From Chitinophagaceae bacterium (lineage in GTDB: Bacteria; Bacteroidota; Bacteroidia; Chitinophagales; Chitinophagaceae), in assembly GCA_016786845.1 (NCBI GenBank), contig JAEUVB010000013.1:1-64000 (forward strand): a stretch of DNA of 64,000 nt. The letters are read 5' to 3'. The notes under the pieces are model-generated. The model was not told the origin of the DNA and did no database searches. It worked only from the letters and a program-made list of their open reading frames with translations. The position numbers and the translations under genes were made by a program. Each line of letters opens with the position of its first letter. The stretch's first letter is position 1. Of this stretch, positions 35,775-45,500 are shown piece after piece.

Positions 35775-36509
35775 ATGATCAGTATTTATAAAAAAGAGTT
35801 GAATCTGTTTTTCAGTTCCCTTGTGGGCTATATTGCCATCATCGTTTTCCTGCTTGTATGCGGATTTTTCATGTGGGTGGTTCCAGATAGTAATATGCTG
35901 GAATACGGATATGCAACCATGGATAAATTTTTCATTTCGGCACCATGGATTCTTATGTTTCTATTGCCGGCGTTGACGATGAGGTCATTTGCCGATGAAT
36001 ACAAAGGCGGTACCATAGAGATTCTTTCCACCCTCCCCCTTAAAGAAAGCCAAATCATACTAGGAAAGTTCCTGGCCTCCCTTACCCTGATGGTTTTTTC
36101 CTTGTTACCCACATTAATTTATGTGTTTACATTGTCCAGTTTGTCTGTCGTGGCCAACAATCTTGATACAGGAGGTATAACCGGTTCATACATTGGACTC
36201 TTTTTTTTGAGTGCAGCGTTTACCGCAGTAGGAACTTTTTGTTCGTCTTTGACCTCAAATCAAGTCATTGCATTTTTAATGGCCGTTTTTACCAATTTCA
36301 TACTCTACTCCGGCTTCGACACCTTAAGTCGAATGCCCTTTGTAAGCGGCACCCCCGAATATATCATCAGTCAAATTGGGATGCAATTTCATTATGCTTC
36401 TATCAGCCGCGGCCTGTTAGACACTCGTGACATTGTTTACTTCATATCCGTTACCATTATTTTCCTGACCGCAACTTCCCTGAGCCTCCAAAAAAGAAAA
36501 TGGAATTAA
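35775..36509 (+). CDS. gldF: Gliding-associated ABC transporter permease GldF
   Basis: A 244-residue inner-membrane protein of the ABC-2 permease type, with about six hydrophobic helices (for example LVGYIAIIVFLLVCGFFMWV and ILMFLLPALTMRSFADEY). GldF works with GldG and the ATPase GldA in Bacteroidota gliding-associated transport. The ALTMRSFADEYKGGTIEIL segment is the conserved cytoplasmic loop of the family. I start at the ATG at 35775 (MISIYKKELN), six codons inside the longest frame. GldG follows 22 bp downstream. GldA is not in this window. Confidence 0.93.
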   Translation: MISIYKKELNLFFSSLVGYIAIIVFLLVCGFFMWVVPDSNMLEYGYATMDKFFISAPWILMFLLPALTMRSFADEYKGGTIEILSTLPLKESQIILGKFLASLTLMVFSLLPTLIYVFTLSSLSVVANNLDTGGITGSYIGLFFLSAAFTAVGTFCSSLTSNQVIAFLMAVFTNFILYSGFDTLSRMPFVSGTPEYIISQIGMQFHYASISRGLLDTRDIVYFISVTIIFLTATSLSLQKRKWN

Positions 36510-36531
36510 TCCTGAATTTAAGACGACATAC

Positions 36532-38256
36532 ATGACGAAGAATAAACATTCCATCAAACAAAAGTCCATGACTCGCTTTTTATTACTGTTGGGAATATTA
36601 GTCCTGGTGAATATTGTTGGTTCGAGATTGCACTTTCGCCATGACGCAACAGCTGAAAAAAGATTTTCTTTAAGCGAGCCGACTAAAAAACTATTACGCC
36701 AGTTGAAAGATGTGGTAGTAGTAGAAGTGTATTTAAAAGGTAGTTTTCCTGCAGGATTTCAAAGATTGAGTGAAGCTACCCGAGATATGCTGCTGGAGTT
36801 CAAAGAATATGGAGGAGGGAAAGTGCGATTTGAGTTTATCAACCCCTTAGAAGGGAAAGATGAAAAACAAAAAATGGATGTGTACCGGCAATTATCCGAG
36901 AAAGGAATTAATCCTGTAAATGTGCAGATTCAACAGGATGCCGAAGATGGATATTCAGAGAAAATTTGTTTTCCTTCCGCTAAGGTTTCATATAATCAAA
37001 AGGAAATGGCTGTCAATCTTTTAGAAAGCCATCTGAGCATGACACCTGAACAAAGACTCAACTATGCAGAGTCGATGTTGGAATATAAGATAGCCTCTGC
37101 CATCAAATACCTGATGATGCCGGATAAGAAAAAAATTGCATATATGGTTGGTCATGGCGAAATGATAGGCATGAATACCATAGATATCCTTTCAACTTTA
37201 GAAAAATATTATGACGTAGACACAGTCGATATCCGGCAAAATATCGAAATCCCTGCGGTCTATACCGCCGCTATTTTTTGCAGGCCAACTGAGGCGTTTG
37301 ATGAAAAGAATAAATTCAAAATAGATCAGTATGTGATGCACGGCGGCCGATTGTTTATGTGTATCGATCAGTTGCGTTTCAATATGGATTCTTTGATTGG
37401 TAGTGATGCGACTTTAGCCATTGACTACGGACTCAATTTGGAGGATCTATTGTTTAAATACGGTGCCCGTATTAATCCTGATTTTATAGAAGACTATCAA
37501 CAGTCAAATCCGATTGCCGTCACAGTAGGCCAAATTGGCAACCAGCCTGACATTCGTTTGGTTCCGTGGGCCTATCTTCCTTTTAGTACGCCAACCAGCA
37601 AGCATCCGATTGTAAACAATATGGACGCCGTGATGTTTATGATGGCCAACAGTATTGATACGGTTGCGAATCTTGATATTAAAAAAACAGTTTTATTGGC
37701 CAGCTCAAATTTGAGTCGAAGAGTGCCGGCACCCGTTCGAATCAGCCTATCCAATCTGCGTTTCACACCGAAACCTGAAATGTTTAATGAAAAAAACATC
37801 CCTATGGCTGTTTTGCTGGAAGGTAAATTTTCTTCTGTCTTTGAAAATCGGATTGACCCGCATTTTATAGATGTTTATCGGGATTCTTTACAGAAAGATT
37901 ATGCCACTTCATGTGCTAAAGACAATCGAATGATTTTGGTATCTGACGGAAATGTTATGTCGAATGATTTTAGTCAGTCCCGCGGACCGATGGAATGTGG
38001 ATTTTACAAATACACCGACCAGATGTTTGCCAACAAAGTTTTCATTTTAAATTGTTTGGAATACCTGACGGACGATTTCGGTTTACTCGAGGCCCGAAAT
38101 AAAAATGTCAAATTGCGATTATTGGATAAAGCCAAAATCAAAAAGGAAAAGCTCCAATGGCAATTGATCAATATTGTATTACCCATATTGGTGGTATTAT
38201 TTTTTGCAAGCGGTTATTTCTTTTTCCGTAAAAAGAAATACGAAGGAAAGGTTTAA
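36532..38256 (+). CDS. gldG: Gliding-associated ABC transporter substrate-binding protein GldG
   Basis: A 574-residue protein with one N-terminal transmembrane helix (TRFLLLLGILVLVNIVGS) and one near the C-terminus (INIVLPILVVLFFASGYFFF), so most of it lies in the periplasm. It matches the GldG/ABC-type uncharacterised transport family: the KRFSLSEPTKKLL stretch, the KKIAYMVGHGE segment of the DUF7088/GldG core, and CIDQLRFNMDSL. It forms an operon with gldF. In species that glide, GldFG-GldA is linked to motility, but non-gliding Bacteroidota also keep these genes, so motility cannot be concluded. Confidence 0.93.
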   Translation: MTKNKHSIKQKSMTRFLLLLGILVLVNIVGSRLHFRHDATAEKRFSLSEPTKKLLRQLKDVVVVEVYLKGSFPAGFQRLSEATRDMLLEFKEYGGGKVRFEFINPLEGKDEKQKMDVYRQLSEKGINPVNVQIQQDAEDGYSEKICFPSAKVSYNQKEMAVNLLESHLSMTPEQRLNYAESMLEYKIASAIKYLMMPDKKKIAYMVGHGEMIGMNTIDILSTLEKYYDVDTVDIRQNIEIPAVYTAAIFCRPTEAFDEKNKFKIDQYVMHGGRLFMCIDQLRFNMDSLIGSDATLAIDYGLNLEDLLFKYGARINPDFIEDYQQSNPIAVTVGQIGNQPDIRLVPWAYLPFSTPTSKHPIVNNMDAVMFMMANSIDTVANLDIKKTVLLASSNLSRRVPAPVRISLSNLRFTPKPEMFNEKNIPMAVLLEGKFSSVFENRIDPHFIDVYRDSLQKDYATSCAKDNRMILVSDGNVMSNDFSQSRGPMECGFYKYTDQMFANKVFILNCLEYLTDDFGLLEARNKNVKLRLLDKAKIKKEKLQWQLINIVLPILVVLFFASGYFFFRKKKYEGKV

Positions 38257-38320
38257 GCACAGGATTTCTTAATGTCCTGAACTTACTGATAAACCAAAAC
38301 ATTTTAATGCTTTCGGTGAT

Positions 38321-38328
38321 TATCTTTG
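38321..38328 (+). promoter_or_regulatory. -7 box of paaZ
   Basis: TATCTTTG is a perfect TAnnTTTG element 16 bp before the paaZ ATG. A -33 match at 19 bp spacing is weak. Confidence 0.5.
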
Positions 38329-38344
38329 GCAAAAATTATTCTAC

Positions 38345-40390
38345 ATGTCATTGATTACACTGGAAAATTATGCTGAGGGTAAATGGGTCAAAGGACTTCG
38401 CTCATCGGAAACTTTATATCATGCAATCAGCGGAGAGGCCCTCTACCAAACCGGTTCAGAGGGGCTTGACTTTGCTGCAATGCTGGCTTATGGCCGAAAA
38501 AAAGGAAAAGCACTCCGAAACATGACTTTCCACGAACGCGGTCTGATGTTGAAGGCCCTTGCATTTCATTTAATGTCAAAAAAGGAGCTCTTCTATCAAA
38601 TCAGTGCTTTCACCGGTGCCACCCGTTCCGACAGTTGGGTGGATATTGAAGGCGGAATCGGCAATCTTTTCGCTAATGCCAGTCTGCGCAGGCAATTTCC
38701 CAATGAACGATATTACGTAGATGGTGATGTGGCTCGTTTATCAAAACAAAATACATTTATAGGTCATCATATTATGGTTCCATTGGAAGGGGTGGCTATA
38801 CATATTAATGCGTTTAATTTCCCGGTTTGGGGCATGTTAGAGAAAATTGCGGTCAATCTTTTGGCAGGCGTTCCCGCCATTGTTAAACCTGCCTCTCTGA
38901 CCTCCTATCTTACAGAAGCCGTATTTAAAGAGATTATTCATTCCGGAATTTTGCCGGAAGGTTCGCTGCAATTGATTTGCGGCAGTGCCAGAGGTCTTTT
39001 GGACCATGTTAAGAATCAGGATATCGTAACTTTTACTGGAAGTGCCGAAACAGGGAAGCTATTAAAAAGTCATCCTCAATTGGTTCATGAAGCAGTTCCG
39101 TTTACCATGGAAGCCGATTCGCTCAACGCATGCGTATTAGGCCCTGATGTAAATACAGACATGCCTGAATTTGATTTATTCATTAAAGAAGTGGTCAAAG
39201 AAATTACCACCAAAGCGGGTCAGAAATGTACAGCGATCCGAAGAATCATGGTACCGGAAAACCGATTGGAAGATGTAAAAATTGCATTGGGAAAAAGATT
39301 GAAATCCACCACCATCGGTGACCCATCCGTTGAAGGTGTAAGAATGGGTCCATTGGCAGGCATCAGTCAAAGAAATGATGTGATCGCCCGTGTTGAAGAC
39401 CTGATGAAACACCAAGAAATTGTGATTGGCGATCTTCATCATTTTGAAGTGAGTGGCGCAGACAAAAACAAAGGCGCGTTTATGAGCCCGATTGTGTTTT
39501 TTAATGATGATCCATTTCACAAAACGGCATGCCATGATATAGAAGCCTTTGGACCGGTATCCACCCTGATGACTTATCAGAATTTAGATGAAGCGATAGA
39601 ATTGACAAGAATGGGGAAAGGTTCTCTTGTTTGCAGTGTGGTTACGGCTGACCCATCTCATGCCCGTGACTTTGTATTGGGATCTGCCAATATGCATGGT
39701 CGCATTTTAATTCTTGACCGTGAATGTGCGAAGGAAAGTACCGGACATGGCTCGCCGATGCCTATGTTGGTTCATGGAGGACCCGGACGCGCCGGAGGAG
39801 GAGAAGAAATGGGTGGGAAACGTGGCGTTTTGCACTATCTGCAGCGCACCGCCATACAAGGATCGCCCAGCATGATTACTGCGGTGACCAATGTATACCA
39901 ACAAGGCGCGAAGGGAATTTCTGATGGCATACATCCTTTTAGAAAACGTTTCGATGAGCTGGTCATAGGTGACCAAATCATAACGGATAAACGAATGATC
40001 ACTTCTGAAGATATAGACCGCTTTGCTGACCTCAGCGGGGATCATTTTTATGCCCATATGAAGGATACAAATTTTGAAGGCACCATGTTCACACATCAGG
40101 TAGCACATGGATATTTTATTATGAGTGCAGCCGCGGGGCTATTTGTAGACAGTTATGATATGAATCCGGTCCTACTCAATTATGGTATTGACGAATTACG
40201 TTTTACAAAACCCGTTTATCCGGAAACAGAAATATTTGTTCGATTTACTTGTAAGGAAAAACTTCCTACTGAAACCAAAAATGAAGAGGACATACCAAAA
40301 GGAATTGTGAAATGGCTGGTAGAAATTTTGGACACCAGTGAAGAACCGGTTGTAGGTGTCGCCACCATTTTAACCATGGTCAAAAAATAA
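38345..40390 (+). CDS. paaZ: Phenylacetate degradation bifunctional enzyme PaaZ
   Basis: A 681-residue fusion of an aldehyde dehydrogenase (about 1-520) and a MaoC-type hydratase (about 540-681). PaaZ opens the oxepin-CoA ring and oxidises the resulting semialdehyde in aerobic phenylacetate breakdown. The dehydrogenase active site is intact: E256 in TMEADSLN and C295 in [10 protein letters not shown]. The hydratase pair D566 and H571 in [11 protein letters not shown] is also present with the correct spacing. None of the other paa genes (paaABCDE, paaG, paaK) lie nearby, so the gene is either an outlier of the pathway or used for another aldehyde/CoA substrate. Confidence 0.95.
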   Translation: MSLITLENYAEGKWVKGLRSSETLYHAISGEALYQTGSEGLDFAAMLAYGRKKGKALRNMTFHERGLMLKALAFHLMSKKELFYQISAFTGATRSDSWVDIEGGIGNLFANASLRRQFPNERYYVDGDVARLSKQNTFIGHHIMVPLEGVAIHINAFNFPVWGMLEKIAVNLLAGVPAIVKPASLTSYLTEAVFKEIIHSGILPEGSLQLICGSARGLLDHVKNQDIVTFTGSAETGKLLKSHPQLVHEAVPFTMEADSLNACVLGPDVNTDMPEFDLFIKEVVKEITTKAGQKCTAIRRIMVPENRLEDVKIALGKRLKSTTIGDPSVEGVRMGPLAGISQRNDVIARVEDLMKHQEIVIGDLHHFEVSGADKNKGAFMSPIVFFNDDPFHKTACHDIEAFGPVSTLMTYQNLDEAIELTRMGKGSLVCSVVTADPSHARDFVLGSANMHGRILILDRECAKESTGHGSPMPMLVHGGPGRAGGGEEMGGKRGVLHYLQRTAIQGSPSMITAVTNVYQQGAKGISDGIHPFRKRFDELVIGDQIITDKRMITSEDIDRFADLSGDHFYAHMKDTNFEGTMFTHQVAHGYFIMSAAAGLFVDSYDMNPVLLNYGIDELRFTKPVYPETEIFVRFTCKEKLPTETKNEEDIPKGIVKWLVEILDTSEEPVVGVATILTMVKK

Positions 40391-40394
40391 TGCT

Positions 40395-40424
40395 TAACGA
40401 TTCAAACATCGGTTTGAATCGTTA
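40395..40424. promoter_or_regulatory. Perfect 13-bp inverted repeat between paaZ and the TA operon
   Basis: taacgattcaaac (40395-40407) is perfectly complementary to gtttgaatcgtta (40412-40424) with a four-base loop. It starts four bases after the paaZ stop and lies 88 bp before the antitoxin ATG. The plus strand continues with A, not T, so it is not a canonical terminator for paaZ. It could be a terminator without a T-tract or an operator; the distance makes an antitoxin operator uncertain. Confidence 0.5.
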
Positions 40425-40512
40425 AAAAATCAGAACGCGTAGACGGAAAATGAAGTTGGAATAAATGCGTTTCAAGACATTTGTCGTATCTTCGGGTGAC
40501 AATTGCCTGAAG

Positions 40513-40962
40513 ATGAAAAAGCCTGCCAAAAAATATACGATTCCCAAGGAAGGTGAATTGAATGTAGAAAATAGTCTAAATCTTTACCCCTCTGCTTCTA
40601 CCGACAAGTTAAAACCTGTGGTCAAACAATTCACTTACAAGGATTTCAAAAAAATTGCCGACCTGACAACATTAACGGTCAAACAATGGGCTGACATCCT
40701 GCACATCAGTGAACGCACCCTTCAACGTTACGCAAAAGACAAGGCCGGCTTCAGCGGTATGCAAATAGAACGTATCCTTCTGATGGAAAAAATGATCAGG
40801 AAGGGAATTGAAATGTTTGGCAAGGAGGGATTCTCCGCCTGGCTATACTTTCGGCCTCTTTCACTTCAATTTCAAAAACCTGCAGATCAACTTGGCACCT
40901 ATGAAGGTATTCAGGAAATTATCAATACCCTCGGTCGCATCCAACACGGAATCCCTGCCTAA
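40513..40962 (+). CDS. Xre/ParS-family antitoxin of a RES toxin-antitoxin pair
   Basis: A 149-residue protein of the DUF2384 (Xre-MbcA-ParS toxin-binding) type. A helix-turn-helix region lies near 60-90 (LTVKQWADILHISERTLQRY). The C-terminal toxin-binding helices follow (RILLMEKMIRKGIEMFGKE, FSAWLYFRPLSLQF, then DQLGTYEGIQEIINTLGRI), where a short final helix typically blocks the toxin active site. The ATG at 40513 is preferred to an upstream in-frame ATG at 40465. The stop and the toxin start overlap in TAATG, a sign of translational coupling. It should neutralise the toxin and repress its own promoter. Confidence 0.9.
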   Translation: MKKPAKKYTIPKEGELNVENSLNLYPSASTDKLKPVVKQFTYKDFKKIADLTTLTVKQWADILHISERTLQRYAKDKAGFSGMQIERILLMEKMIRKGIEMFGKEGFSAWLYFRPLSLQFQKPADQLGTYEGIQEIINTLGRIQHGIPA

Positions 40963-41414
40963 TGATTATCTACAGATTAACCCAAAGTACATTTCAGGAA
41001 GATCTCAGTGGAAGTGGGGCTGCTCTTTACGGGGGAAGATGGAATAATAAGGGAATACCTGTGCTCTATACGAGCTCACATATTTCCTTAGCGGTTTTGG
41101 AGATTTTAGTGAATCATAACCGAAACGAAAGCCCACTTCTCCCTTCTTTTCATTTGTTGGAGTTGGAATTACCGGAGAATCTTCAATCCCGGACAAAAAA
41201 GCTAGTACTGAAAGATGACTGGATCCGGGATATAGAATATACCCGATTTATTGGTGATACTTTTCTTAAAGAAGGCCGGGATCTGATTTTACCGGTGCCT
41301 TCAGTCGTTATTCCGGAAGAGCATAATTATCTGTTGAACCCGAATCATAAACAATTTAAAAAGATTAAAATCATCCAAAGCAAGCCTTATCAACCGGATA
41401 AGCGATTGTTTTAA
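40962..41414 (+). CDS. RES-domain toxin
   Basis: A 150-residue RES-domain protein. Members of this family degrade or phosphorolyse NAD+ and arrest growth when free of antitoxin. The conserved early arginine (MIIYRL), the YGGRWNNKGIPVLYTSS segment, the glutamate in LAVLEILVN and the serine in LPVPSVVIPEEHNYLLNP match the catalytic pocket of the family. The start overlaps the antitoxin stop by one base. It appears intact, not decayed. Confidence 0.92.
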   Translation: MIIYRLTQSTFQEDLSGSGAALYGGRWNNKGIPVLYTSSHISLAVLEILVNHNRNESPLLPSFHLLELELPENLQSRTKKLVLKDDWIRDIEYTRFIGDTFLKEGRDLILPVPSVVIPEEHNYLLNPNHKQFKKIKIIQSKPYQPDKRLF

Positions 41415-41422
41415 GGGACAAA

Positions 41423-41461
41423 TGTGGAAATATCTCGCATTTATCCACAACTTATTCCACA
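41423..41461 (+). promoter_or_regulatory. DnaA-box-like cluster upstream of smc
   Basis: A perfect DnaA consensus TTATCCACA lies at 41441-41449. It is flanked by near-matches: ttattccaca at 41452-41461 and, on the minus strand, atttccaca (41423-41431). The stretch up to 41560 is AT-rich. One perfect box is weak evidence for an origin; DnaA control of smc is another option. Confidence 0.35.
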
Positions 41462-41559
41462 ATCTATTGCACTTTCACACAACACCAAAAATTCAATTTT
41501 CAAAAACCTAAAGTCCGTCAGTCAGGCAGTATATTCACGCTCCATTAAAAAATTGAATA

Positions 41560-44500
41560 GTGCGACTGAAATCATTAGACATTAAAGGATTTAAAAGCTT
41601 TGCCGATAAAACACATATCAGCCTTGACAATCAAATAACCGGCATTGTTGGCCCAAATGGTTGCGGAAAATCAAATATTGTTGATGCCATACGCTGGGTG
41701 ATTGGAGAACATAAAATCAAAACCCTTCGTTCCGACAACCTTGAAGACCTGGTTTTCAACGGGTCTAAAACCCGTAATGCTTCTGGCTTAGCGGAAGTAT
41801 CCCTCACTTTTGAAAATACCAAAAACCTTCTACCTACGGAATTTCATACGGTAACCATCACCCGTAAGTTTTATAAAAACGGTGAAAGTGAATATCGTCT
41901 CAACGATGTTACATGTCGATTGAAAGACATTACCAATCTCTTTTTAGACACAGGGGTTACCTCAGACAGTTACTCTATCATTGAATTGGGAATGGTGGAC
42001 GACATCATTAAGGATAAAGAGAATAGTCGTCGTCGTATGCTTGAACAAGCCGCCGGTATATCCATTTACAAAACCCGAAAAAAGGAAGCCAAACTAAAAT
42101 TAGACGCCACTGAACAGGATTTGAACCGGATTGAAGATCTGTTATTTGAAATTTCAAATAACCTGAGAACCTTGGAAAGTCAGGCTAAAAAAGCTGAAAA
42201 ATACCATCAGATAAAAAACGAATATAAAGATGTCAGTGTAGAATTTGTAAAGGCATCCCTTGAAGATTTTAATTCTTCTTATCAAACCTTAAATAGCCAG
42301 CAACAGCAGGAAGTAGACAAAATTCTTTCTCTTGAAAGTCTGATATCCCGAGAAGGTGCGGAACTGGAACAACAGAAACTTGAATTAACCAAAAAGGAAG
42401 AAGAATTACATCTACTGCAAAAGACATTTAATGAGTTGGTTGATCGATTACGTAAATTGGAAAACAATAAAAACCTCTCCACGCAGCGTATCGAACATTT
42501 GAATCAGTTGATCACAAATATTCAACATTCGATTGCAGAATCTACTCAACAGACAAAAAATCTTTTGAAAGCCACCGATGAGTCAGAAAAAAAGTTGATT
42601 ACCGAAGAAGATACCTTCCAAAAATTAAAAACTAATTTAGAGGAATTACGGTCTCATTTGGATGAAAAACGGTCAACGTATGATCAACAAAAATCTACTT
42701 TAGATAAACTTCGGACAGAACATCAGCAATTACAAATCAAACAATTTGATACAGAAAAACATATCGCGATAGCGGAAAACAATATCAACAATCAACATCG
42801 CAGCATTCAGCAACTGGAAGAGGAAAATCAAAACCGCTTGAACGAAATAGAAAAACTGACCGCGCAGCGTTCAAGCATCCTCGAATTATTGGATGCCAAG
42901 AAAATCAATCTTGAAAATCTAAAGAAAATCCAAGCTGAAGCCACCGAAAAATTACTGAATTCCCAGGCTGAACTTGAATCGTTAAGAGTAAAGCTCATCG
43001 AAGAAAATCGAACGCTTGATGCCAAACAGAATGAATATAATCTATTAAAATCCCTGATTGACAGTTTAGAAGGGTATCCGGATAGTATCAAATACCTGAA
43101 TAAGAATGCTTCATGGAATCACAATTTTCAGCTCCTGTCTGAAGTCTTTAATGTAAAGGACGAGTATCGTACCTGTGTAGAAAATTATCTTGACAAGTAT
43201 TTGAACTATTATGTGGTTGATACCCCTGAACAAGCATATCAGGCCATTGAGTTATTAAAAGACAATAAAAAAGGGAAAGCAGGATTTTTCATCTTATCTG
43301 AAATTCAGGAAAAAAGTATTACAGAGGAGATTCCTGAAGGCAGTATTAGTGCATTTGATGTTTTACAACATGAAGAAAAGTACAAGTCCCTGTTGAAACT
43401 TCTTTTGCATAATGTATGTATTACAGATGATTTGAAAGTCGTGAATCCGGGCAATTCCGTTTTACTCCAAAAAGATGGAAGCGGATATAAAACAGGCAAA
43501 CGAATAGTCGGTGGATCTGTAGGTCTTTTTGAGGGAAACAAAATTGGTCGAACACAGCGTTTGGAAAAGCTGTCTACAGATATTCAGGCAATTCGTCAAG
43601 TTGCTGATGGACTTAAACTTGAAATAGTCGATACGCAAAATAAAATTGTAGGTTATAACCAACAGGTTAAAGATGATCAAATCAACCGTACCAAGGATGA
43701 GATCAGCGGCTTGGAAAATCAAAGTGTTCAACTGGCACACAAAATGGAGAATTTTGCGCATCAAAATGAGCAAGCGCAGTCTCGAATTCTTCAATTGAAT
43801 GAACAATTAACGATGACCCAAAATGGGATTTCCGATTCGCAAAAAGTTCATGCGGAAATGAAGGCACAAATGACCCTGGCCTTTGATTCACTTCAGGAAC
43901 ACCAACAACTTTTTGCTCAAGCTGAAGCCGCCTACAATAAAACCAACGAAGAATATAACCAACAGAATATCATTATTGCCCGACAACAAAGTCGTATCAA
44001 TGAGATCAAAAATGAACGTGCCATCAGAGAAAATCAAATCGCTGAATTGAATCGAAAACAAGTTCAAAATGATGCGCAATTGGCGGACACTCACGCGCAA
44101 TTGGAGACTTCCGGGACTGAATTAAAAGCCTTGGAAGAACAACTTTATCAGTCTTTAAAAGAAAAAGAAGATGGAGAAAAAATACTGAATGAAAAAGATC
44201 AGGCATTTTATATTTTCCGAAATCAATTGGCCGAAAAAGAAACCGAGCTCAATAAGAAACGTAGAGAAAAGGAACACTGCGAAACCTTACTTTCCTCTAT
44301 CAAAGACAAACTGACCGATATGAAGTTGCAACTGACTTCAATGAAGGAACGTCTTCATGTAGAATTTCGTATTGATCTCGACGAAGTACTGAAACAACCC
44401 AGAACCGGAGACCAAAACCTCGAAGAATTAACCGCAGAAGTCGATAAATTAAAGAAAAGAATTGACAATCTGGGCGAAGTGAATCCGATGGCCGTTGAAG

Positions 44501-45075
44501 CATATAAAGAGATGAAAGCCAGACACGATTTCATTCAAGAACAAAAGGCGGATTTGGTCAATGCGAAAGAAAGTTTGATGAAAACCATTGAAGAAGTGGA
44601 GGCCACTGCTAATTTGAAATTCAAAGAAACTTTCGAAAAAGTCAGAGAGAATTTTATTAATGTATTTCATGCATTATTTACACAAGATGACATGTGCGAT
44701 ATGAAGTTGGTGGATCCGGAAAATCTTGCGGAAACGACGATTGAAATTTATGCTCAGCCTAAGGGTAAAAAACCGAGTACGATTACGCAACTTTCCGGTG
44801 GAGAAAAAACGCTCACGTCGACTGCATTTTTGTTTGCGATTTATTTGATTAAGCCTGCCCCATTCTGTGTGCTGGATGAAGTAGATGCACCATTGGATGA
44901 TGCCAATGTCGGTAAATTTACCAATATGATCAGAAAATTCTCCGACAATTCACAGTTTATCATCGTGACCCATAATAAACAAACCATGGCGAGTGTGGAT
45001 GTCATATATGGCGTTACCATGCAGGAAGCCGGTGTGAGCAAATTGGTTCCTGTGGATTTCAGAAGCCTGAATTAA
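41560..45075 (+). CDS. smc: Chromosome segregation protein SMC
   Basis: The condensin ATPase that loops and compacts DNA. The 1171-residue protein has the full architecture: Walker A GPNGCGKSN (31-39), a long coiled coil (about 170-500), the hinge (about 510-645), the return coiled coil (about 660-1010), the ABC signature LSGGEKT (from 1078), and Walker B CVLDEVDAPLDD (about 1103-1114) with the D-loop. The start is GTG at 41560 and gives the canonical MRLKSLDIKGFKSFAD opening. The coiled coils are rich in glutamine, lysine and glutamate. The scpA and scpB partners are not in the window. The next gene begins two bases after its stop. Confidence 0.97.
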   Translation: MRLKSLDIKGFKSFADKTHISLDNQITGIVGPNGCGKSNIVDAIRWVIGEHKIKTLRSDNLEDLVFNGSKTRNASGLAEVSLTFENTKNLLPTEFHTVTITRKFYKNGESEYRLNDVTCRLKDITNLFLDTGVTSDSYSIIELGMVDDIIKDKENSRRRMLEQAAGISIYKTRKKEAKLKLDATEQDLNRIEDLLFEISNNLRTLESQAKKAEKYHQIKNEYKDVSVEFVKASLEDFNSSYQTLNSQQQQEVDKILSLESLISREGAELEQQKLELTKKEEELHLLQKTFNELVDRLRKLENNKNLSTQRIEHLNQLITNIQHSIAESTQQTKNLLKATDESEKKLITEEDTFQKLKTNLEELRSHLDEKRSTYDQQKSTLDKLRTEHQQLQIKQFDTEKHIAIAENNINNQHRSIQQLEEENQNRLNEIEKLTAQRSSILELLDAKKINLENLKKIQAEATEKLLNSQAELESLRVKLIEENRTLDAKQNEYNLLKSLIDSLEGYPDSIKYLNKNASWNHNFQLLSEVFNVKDEYRTCVENYLDKYLNYYVVDTPEQAYQAIELLKDNKKGKAGFFILSEIQEKSITEEIPEGSISAFDVLQHEEKYKSLLKLLLHNVCITDDLKVVNPGNSVLLQKDGSGYKTGKRIVGGSVGLFEGNKIGRTQRLEKLSTDIQAIRQVADGLKLEIVDTQNKIVGYNQQVKDDQINRTKDEISGLENQSVQLAHKMENFAHQNEQAQSRILQLNEQLTMTQNGISDSQKVHAEMKAQMTLAFDSLQEHQQLFAQAEAAYNKTNEEYNQQNIIIARQQSRINEIKNERAIRENQIAELNRKQVQNDAQLADTHAQLETSGTELKALEEQLYQSLKEKEDGEKILNEKDQAFYIFRNQLAEKETELNKKRREKEHCETLLSSIKDKLTDMKLQLTSMKERLHVEFRIDLDEVLKQPRTGDQNLEELTAEVDKLKKRIDNLGEVNPMAVEAYKEMKARHDFIQEQKADLVNAKESLMKTIEEVEATANLKFKETFEKVRENFINVFHALFTQDDMCDMKLVDPENLAETTIEIYAQPKGKKPSTITQLSGGEKTLTSTAFLFAIYLIKPAPFCVLDEVDAPLDDANVGKFTNMIRKFSDNSQFIIVTHNKQTMASVDVIYGVTMQEAGVSKLVPVDFRSLN

Positions 45076-45077
45076 AC

Positions 45078-45413
45078 ATGGATATAGAGTCGATCAGGAA
45101 TTTTGCTTTGGCCTTAGACGATGTCACCGAATCTTGTCCTTTTGGGCCTGAGGTGATTGTTTTTAAGGTCAAGGACAAAATTTTCCTTCTTTTACCTTTA
45201 GACACAGATAAAGTTCAGTTCAATGTAAAATGTGACCCGGATGATGCGATTGAATTGCGGGAAATATACCCGGAATCCATTTTACCCGGTTACCATATGA
45301 ACAAAAAACACTGGAATACCGTTATTCTGAATGGTCAGATTCATGATGAAGAGGTACGCCACTTTATTCAAAACTCCCATCAGCTAATTCTTAGAAAATC
45401 ATCAAAGAAATAA
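45078..45413 (+). CDS. MmcQ/YjbR family DNA-binding-like protein
   Basis: A 111-residue cytoplasmic protein of the YjbR/MmcQ family (CyaY-like fold). Diagnostic pieces are VTESCPFGPEVIVFKVKDK near the N-terminus, NVKCDPDDAIELRE, and YHMNKKHWNTVIL near the middle, where the KKHWNTV motif is the family signature. The biochemical role is not settled; a DNA-binding function has been suggested for the family. It starts two bases after smc and is probably co-transcribed. Confidence 0.9.
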   Translation: MDIESIRNFALALDDVTESCPFGPEVIVFKVKDKIFLLLPLDTDKVQFNVKCDPDDAIELREIYPESILPGYHMNKKHWNTVILNGQIHDEEVRHFIQNSHQLILRKSSKK

Positions 45414-45486
45414 CCCTATCAATTTATCTTATCGATAAATACGGTTAATTCAAAAGCAATATTTTTTTAATCCCACATCCTACTAT

Positions 45487-45494
45487 TACATTTG
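45487..45494 (+). promoter_or_regulatory. -7 box of the TolB-like gene
   Basis: TACATTTG matches TAnnTTTG and ends six bases before the ATG at 45501, with TTTT 19 bp upstream in the -33 position. A very short leader is predicted. Confidence 0.5.
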
Positions 45495-45500
45495 CGCACG

